Source: Caldisericaceae bacterium
GTDB taxonomy: Bacteria; Caldisericota; Caldisericia; Caldisericales; Caldisericaceae
Reading direction: 5' to 3'
Assembly (NCBI GenBank): GCA_036574215.1
Contig: JAINCR010000046.1
Span: 1 to 53,156 of the forward strand
Length of the DNA: 53,156 nt
The number at the start of each line of letters is the position of its first letter. The first letter of the stretch is position 1. Made by a program: the position numbers and the translations under genes. Of this stretch, positions 49,946 to 53,156 are shown piece after piece. The notes under the pieces are model-generated. The model made no database searches, had not been told where the DNA came from, and saw only the letters and a program-made list of their open reading frames with translations.

Positions 49946-50050
49946 TTTATTCGAGGGGTGAAAGTCTTCTTAAATCTCCTTCATAAAAATAATAACTTTA
50001 CTCTCTTGATACTTCCAAATTCAAATTTGATTAAACACTTTTTAAAATAG

Positions 50051-50145
50051 AGCAAAATATATTTTTTAGAAAAACTGAAAAAATTCCCTCTAAAAAGCGT
50101 TGACAAGAGAGAGTATAAAATATAGTAGAAAAGGAATAAAAACTG
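50051..50145 (+). repeat. Shared promoter-region element, copy B
   Basis: The same blocks as copy A (33121-33206, minus strand) appear here on the plus strand: GCAAAATATATTT, TTAGAAAAACT, AAATTCCCT, TTGAC at 50100, AGAGAGTATAA and TAGTAGAAA. It lies about 110 bases before the peptidase remnant. The TTGACA (50100-50105) and TATAGT (50121-50126) have a 15-base spacer, so the promoter assignment is uncertain. Confidence 0.7.
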
Positions 50146-50251
50146 TAAAGAAAAGAAATGATGTAATATTGGAGCAAAAAGGAAGGTAGATGGGAGGTGA
50201 GAAAAGAGAAAAAATATCATGTAAATAAAGTAATTTGAAAAAAATTCTAAA

Positions 50252-51163
50252 ATGAAGAAGGTAAAGATGAAAAAAGCTTTAAGTTTCAGTTTAATTATTG
50301 CTATTTTTGTGGTGAGTGTTTTACTCCCGGCTGGAATAATCAAATCGGATGGAGAAAATGAAGGTTTAGATAATCCTAACTTTCAAAAAGGACATCAACC
50401 CTTCCCTCCATTAACAGCTGAAGAGAAAAAATTGGAAGAAGAAAAATTACAGAGGTTTAGGGAATGGCTTTCAAAGCAACCAAGAATAGATGCAAAGAAT
50501 TTTGATATGCCTCTGTCAAATAACGATTTATCATTAATGGGAACTTCAATAAAAGAATCTTGAGAGTTGTCAATTTTTTATCGAGAACAAGAAAAGACTT
50601 ATTATTGCGGCCCTGCTACTGCTCAAATAATCCTAAATTATGACTGGGGAATGATAGGATCAAGTAATTGTTATACTCAATCATATTTTGCCGATTATAT
50701 GGGAACTAACTTAACAAATGGAACTTATGTTTACAGATTAAAAAACGCTTTAAATGAGCTCAAAAACCCAAATAAAGCTTCATATTGGGTTTACACAAAA
50801 CTTCCATCTAATGAAACAGATGCTGCAAATGCTCTTTATTCTTATGTAAAATCGGATGTTACTAACTATGATCAAGCTTTAGCTTTTCATACTGATACTT
50901 GGCTACAAGCAGGTAAAGATGTTTGGGGAGAAGCGTATGGGTTAGTTGGATATAGAGACCCTCAGACTGGACAAGCAGGAGTTTCTTTAGGACACTATGT
51001 GACAGGATATGGCTATCGTCTATACTCCGATGGAAAACATACAATACTTTATGCCGACAGTTGGAATCATGACTACGGATGGGGAAACTGTCTTGGATAC
51101 CATGAAGTTGATGCAAGAAATATGGCAACTTGCATAAACGGGAACGCTGGATATATTATCTAG
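50252..51163 (+). pseudogene. Secreted C39-like cysteine peptidase, interrupted by an in-frame TGA
   Basis: A signal peptide (KKALSFSLIIAIFVVSVLLP) and a charged spacer are followed by a papain-like C39-type domain: TYYCGPATAQIILNYDWG with the catalytic Cys, SLGHYVTGYGYRL with the His, and ILYADSW with the Asp. The TGA at 50561-50563 splits the frame into 103 and 198 residues. Both parts are in the same frame, and Trp at the TGA would fit (KES-W-ELSIFYREQ). Without readthrough, the secretion signal and the catalytic domain are separated. A TTG at 50567 could restart the second part but has no ribosome binding site. The gene is followed by a lipoprotein gene after 10 bases. Confidence 0.72.
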
Positions 51164-51173
51164 TGAGGTAGTA

Positions 51174-52640
51174 ATGAAAAAAATAAACAAAGCTTTTTAC
51201 GCCTTAGCTATATTATTTGCTATTTCCATATTGCTTTTTACCTCATGTAGCACAAGTCATCCTGTTCTTCAAAGAAATAACCTACCACAATATGTGAAAG
51301 ATTTCTCTTCTATCTTTAGCAAAAAGGATATAAAGATTTCATACGATCCTATTGAAGTAAAACCTGCTTCACCTCCAGATAAACCTTATCCTGTTCATAA
51401 GAGAACTATTCCTGAAAATTGGATTGATGGAGAACTAAGATGGTATGTAGGAAAACCTACCAATCCTACAGACTTTTTAGAGACTAGTATTGTAGAATTC
51501 AAAGGAGATTTCATCTTAGAAAGCACTGTTGATAGGAATTTTAAGGCCCCTCCTTCCCACCCTAAAGCAAAAAAACCTATCTATAAACTTTACAAGAGAA
51601 AGAATTTGAATGCTCCACTTCCTAAAACAATTACAAATTCAGATTTTGAGTTAATAAAGACACTTGATAAAGAAGAAGAGCAAGGCGTCTTACCTCAAAA
51701 TCAACTTGCAGAACTTTCAGATAAATTTGTAATATGGAGTAGTGCTTCTTTTGAATTTACTCAAGAGTGGACAATCTGGGGATATGATATAACTAATGAT
51801 ACAATATTTGAGATCTATTCTCACAACGATGCTGAAAAAGACTTCGAACCTATTGAAATTCCACACTACAATATAATTGAAGAAGAGAATATTCTAATTA
51901 TAGATATCACAGGCGATGATAAAGAGGGACAACTCAAAAATAAAATCATCTTTTATGACTTAGAAAAAAGAAAAATTGCAAAAGAGTTTGAAAGTAATAG
52001 TTATAAAAGGCAGTATCTTCGTAGTTGGTGGGATCCTCCCTCCCTATACTCAATTAATGGTTATTTATATGGAGAAAGATTTTATCTTGATAATAGTAAA
52101 AACATTTTAAACGAGTATATACTCTCTGATATTATAAAAGTAAACTTAACTACCTTTGAAGAAGAAACTGTCATTGAAAGATCTCCTTTTCGCTTAGTTT
52201 CAACTTCATCTGATGGTAAATTATCCCTTGTGCCTTATGTGAAGAATGGCCTTTGTCACGACATATGGATATGGGATATAAAAGAAAATAAAATAAGCTG
52301 TTTGGAAAAAATTTGCTATTCAGAAGCCCATTCCCTTCCGCCTGAGACATCTTCAGATATCCCCTCTGCACCACCTGAGATCTCATTATGCAATAAAGGA
52401 ATCCAATATAGCTATCGTGAAGAAAGAACCTCTGAAGAATGTGTAACCTTCTATTCATATAAAGAGAAAAGAGTTTACTACGATTACGATTCCTTAGGAG
52501 AATACATAGATATGGAAGGAAGATTTCTTATGTATAAATCACCTTATGCCTTATTTAACCCTCCTCCACCATTTGATTATCCTGGCAAAGAAGACATACT
52601 AAAGGGATATCAAACTTTTCTCATTGTAAAGCCAGAGTAA
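51174..52640 (+). CDS. Putative lipoprotein, possibly beta-propeller
   Basis: 488 residues. The N-terminus ILLFTSCSTSH has a lipobox-like Cys (residue ~25) after a hydrophobic signal, so it is probably lipid-anchored outside the membrane; Phe at -3 is unusual. The body has blade-like pieces ending in aromatic and Asp-rich strands (IIFYDLEKRKIAKEFE, DIWIWDIKENKI, VTFYSYKEKRVYYDYD), suggesting a beta-propeller. There are Pro-rich linkers (SLPPETSSDIPSAPPE). No family is recognised. It is in an operon with the peptidase upstream (GTGAGGTAGTA before the ATG). Confidence 0.7.
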   Translation: MKKINKAFYALAILFAISILLFTSCSTSHPVLQRNNLPQYVKDFSSIFSKKDIKISYDPIEVKPASPPDKPYPVHKRTIPENWIDGELRWYVGKPTNPTDFLETSIVEFKGDFILESTVDRNFKAPPSHPKAKKPIYKLYKRKNLNAPLPKTITNSDFELIKTLDKEEEQGVLPQNQLAELSDKFVIWSSASFEFTQEWTIWGYDITNDTIFEIYSHNDAEKDFEPIEIPHYNIIEEENILIIDITGDDKEGQLKNKIIFYDLEKRKIAKEFESNSYKRQYLRSWWDPPSLYSINGYLYGERFYLDNSKNILNEYILSDIIKVNLTTFEEETVIERSPFRLVSTSSDGKLSLVPYVKNGLCHDIWIWDIKENKISCLEKICYSEAHSLPPETSSDIPSAPPEISLCNKGIQYSYREERTSEECVTFYSYKEKRVYYDYDSLGEYIDMEGRFLMYKSPYALFNPPPPFDYPGKEDILKGYQTFLIVKPE

Positions 52641-53009
52641 ATATATAACGGTGTGAAGGTAAAAGGATCAGTTCATAGGCACATAAACAGCTAAGATTTT
52701 GAAGGTGCAAAGACAAAATAGGAGGAAAATATCTTATCTTCTTCCTAAGAAATTTTTGCTTAAGTTGTCTTTCATAAATCTAGTAGTTTAGTTCTGTCAT
52801 GCTTAACTTTTTCAAATGCCGTATGTTTAAGGAAAAAACTTTAAAAACACCATCCCTTCAAATAGAACGAAGGATGGTATAGCTTTAAAAATGCAAATCC
52901 TACTATATATACAAGTAATAGTTATTATCATTTCTACTTCACAAATTCTAACAAAGATAGTGCTGTATATTATAATGTTAATGAATAATTGCAATAGGAG
53001 GTATATAAA
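52641..53009. other. Intergenic gap with one hairpin
   Basis: No gene is seen. A hairpin of ACCATCCCTTC (52847-52857) and GAAGGATGGT (52869-52878 region) has a T-rich tail only on the minus strand (TTTTTAAAGTTTTTT), although no minus-strand gene ends here. At the right end TATAAT (52971-52976) and AGGAGGT precede the last gene. Confidence 0.5.
52971..52976 (+). promoter_or_regulatory. -10 box of the last gene
   Basis: Perfect TATAAT, 33 bases before the ATG at 53010. The -35 region is weak. Confidence 0.5.
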
Positions 53010-53156
53010 ATGAAAAAAAGAATAGTCTTATTTTTATCTATCTTAACTATTATTTTTTCTGTTGGAGTGTTCATAACAGTTCATTCTATACTATCCAAAT
53101 CTTCTGATGTTGAAGATTTCAGTAGTATTACTCTTCCATCATACAGTTTACCAGAA
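53010..53156 (+). CDS. N-terminal fragment of a secreted or membrane protein (cut by window edge)
   Basis: 49 codons are visible from an ATG with AGGAGGT. The product begins MKKRIVLFLSILTIIFS, a signal peptide or anchor of about 25 residues, followed by a Ser-rich stretch (SKSSDVEDFSS, LPSYSLPE). The rest lies beyond the window, so no function can be given. Confidence 0.75.
   Translation, partial: MKKRIVLFLSILTIIFSVGVFITVHSILSKSSDVEDFSSITLPSYSLPE

Noticed and set aside
50561-50620. Selenocysteine insertion at the peptidase TGA
   Set aside because: No hairpin with a suitable apical loop is seen right after the codon, and the residue expected at this place is not Cys.
1-53156. Genome-wide recoding of TGA as tryptophan
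   Set aside because: TGA ends many genes here in standard ATGA overlaps (for example 5208-5210, 18968-18970, 23670-23672) and TGG is used freely, so TGA is a normal stop in this genome.
1-53156. tRNA, rRNA, CRISPR arrays, transposases
   Set aside because: Scanned by eye for T-loop/anticodon-arm patterns, regular short repeats with spacers and transposase-like proteins; none was convincing.

Overview
The window is AT-rich, densely packed bacterial DNA with strong AGGAGG ribosome binding sites, many 4-base ATGA gene overlaps and sigma70-like promoters. The gene content (YedE/TusA/DsrEFH sulfur genes, stomatin plus NfeD, S-adenosylmethionine decarboxylase/spermidine synthase, W-x-K-T-Y-G-G repeat proteins, a Memo-CapA fusion) suggests a thermophilic, anaerobic, deep-branching bacterium that uses sulfur compounds. 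My best guess is Caldisericum (Caldisericota). That is inference from gene content; no database was searched.

Layout. 1-476 is the start of a secreted repeat protein that runs off the left edge. 981-7780 is an accessory locus that looks like a peptide natural product (RiPP/bacteriocin) cluster: a broken radical SAM/SPASM maturase remnant, a PqqD-like protein, two short precursor-like ORFs sharing an almost identical leader but with unrelated cores, a bacterial PH-domain membrane protein, a second membrane protein, an SdpI-like putative immunity protein, an ABC ATPase/permease pair and a full ABC exporter. 8307-9691 is a stomatin/NfeD pair. 9744-12789 (minus strand) holds a hemolysin III protein and a thiosulfate/sulfur-relay operon. 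13601-16973 (minus) is transketolase/transaldolase. 17065-22728 holds thiamine pyrophosphokinase, the SAM-linked genes speD-speE-mtaD behind a long structured leader, a Met gamma-lyase-like protein and miaA. 22836-27064 is a housekeeping run (cdaA, cdaR, ogt, truB, ribF). 27154-33074 holds secreted or membrane proteins of poorly known function. 33562-46165 contains threonine degradation (tdh, kbl), glmU-prs-rplY, a YmdB-like protein, a CCA-transferase-like enzyme, miaB, and a minus-strand alaS-ruvX-mltG operon. 46383-49664 is a catabolic carbamate kinase/M20 hydrolase/carbamoyltransferase operon. 50252-53156 is again accessory and secreted.

The most interesting signals are: (1) the RiPP-like locus, with its duplicated leader and variable cores; (2) three in-frame TGA codons at positions where tryptophan is expected (1242, 1456, 50561), although TGA is plainly an ordinary stop elsewhere in the window; (3) a roughly 200-base, relatively GC-rich, strongly base-paired leader upstream of speD that I cannot match to a known riboswitch; (4) a shared promoter-region element of about 90 bp upstream of two unrelated genes (33121-33206 on minus, 50051-50145 on plus); (5) several -10 boxes placed so close to start codons that the mRNAs should be leaderless; and (6) a probable AUA start for mltG.

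No rRNA, tRNA, CRISPR array, intact transposase or phage gene was seen.
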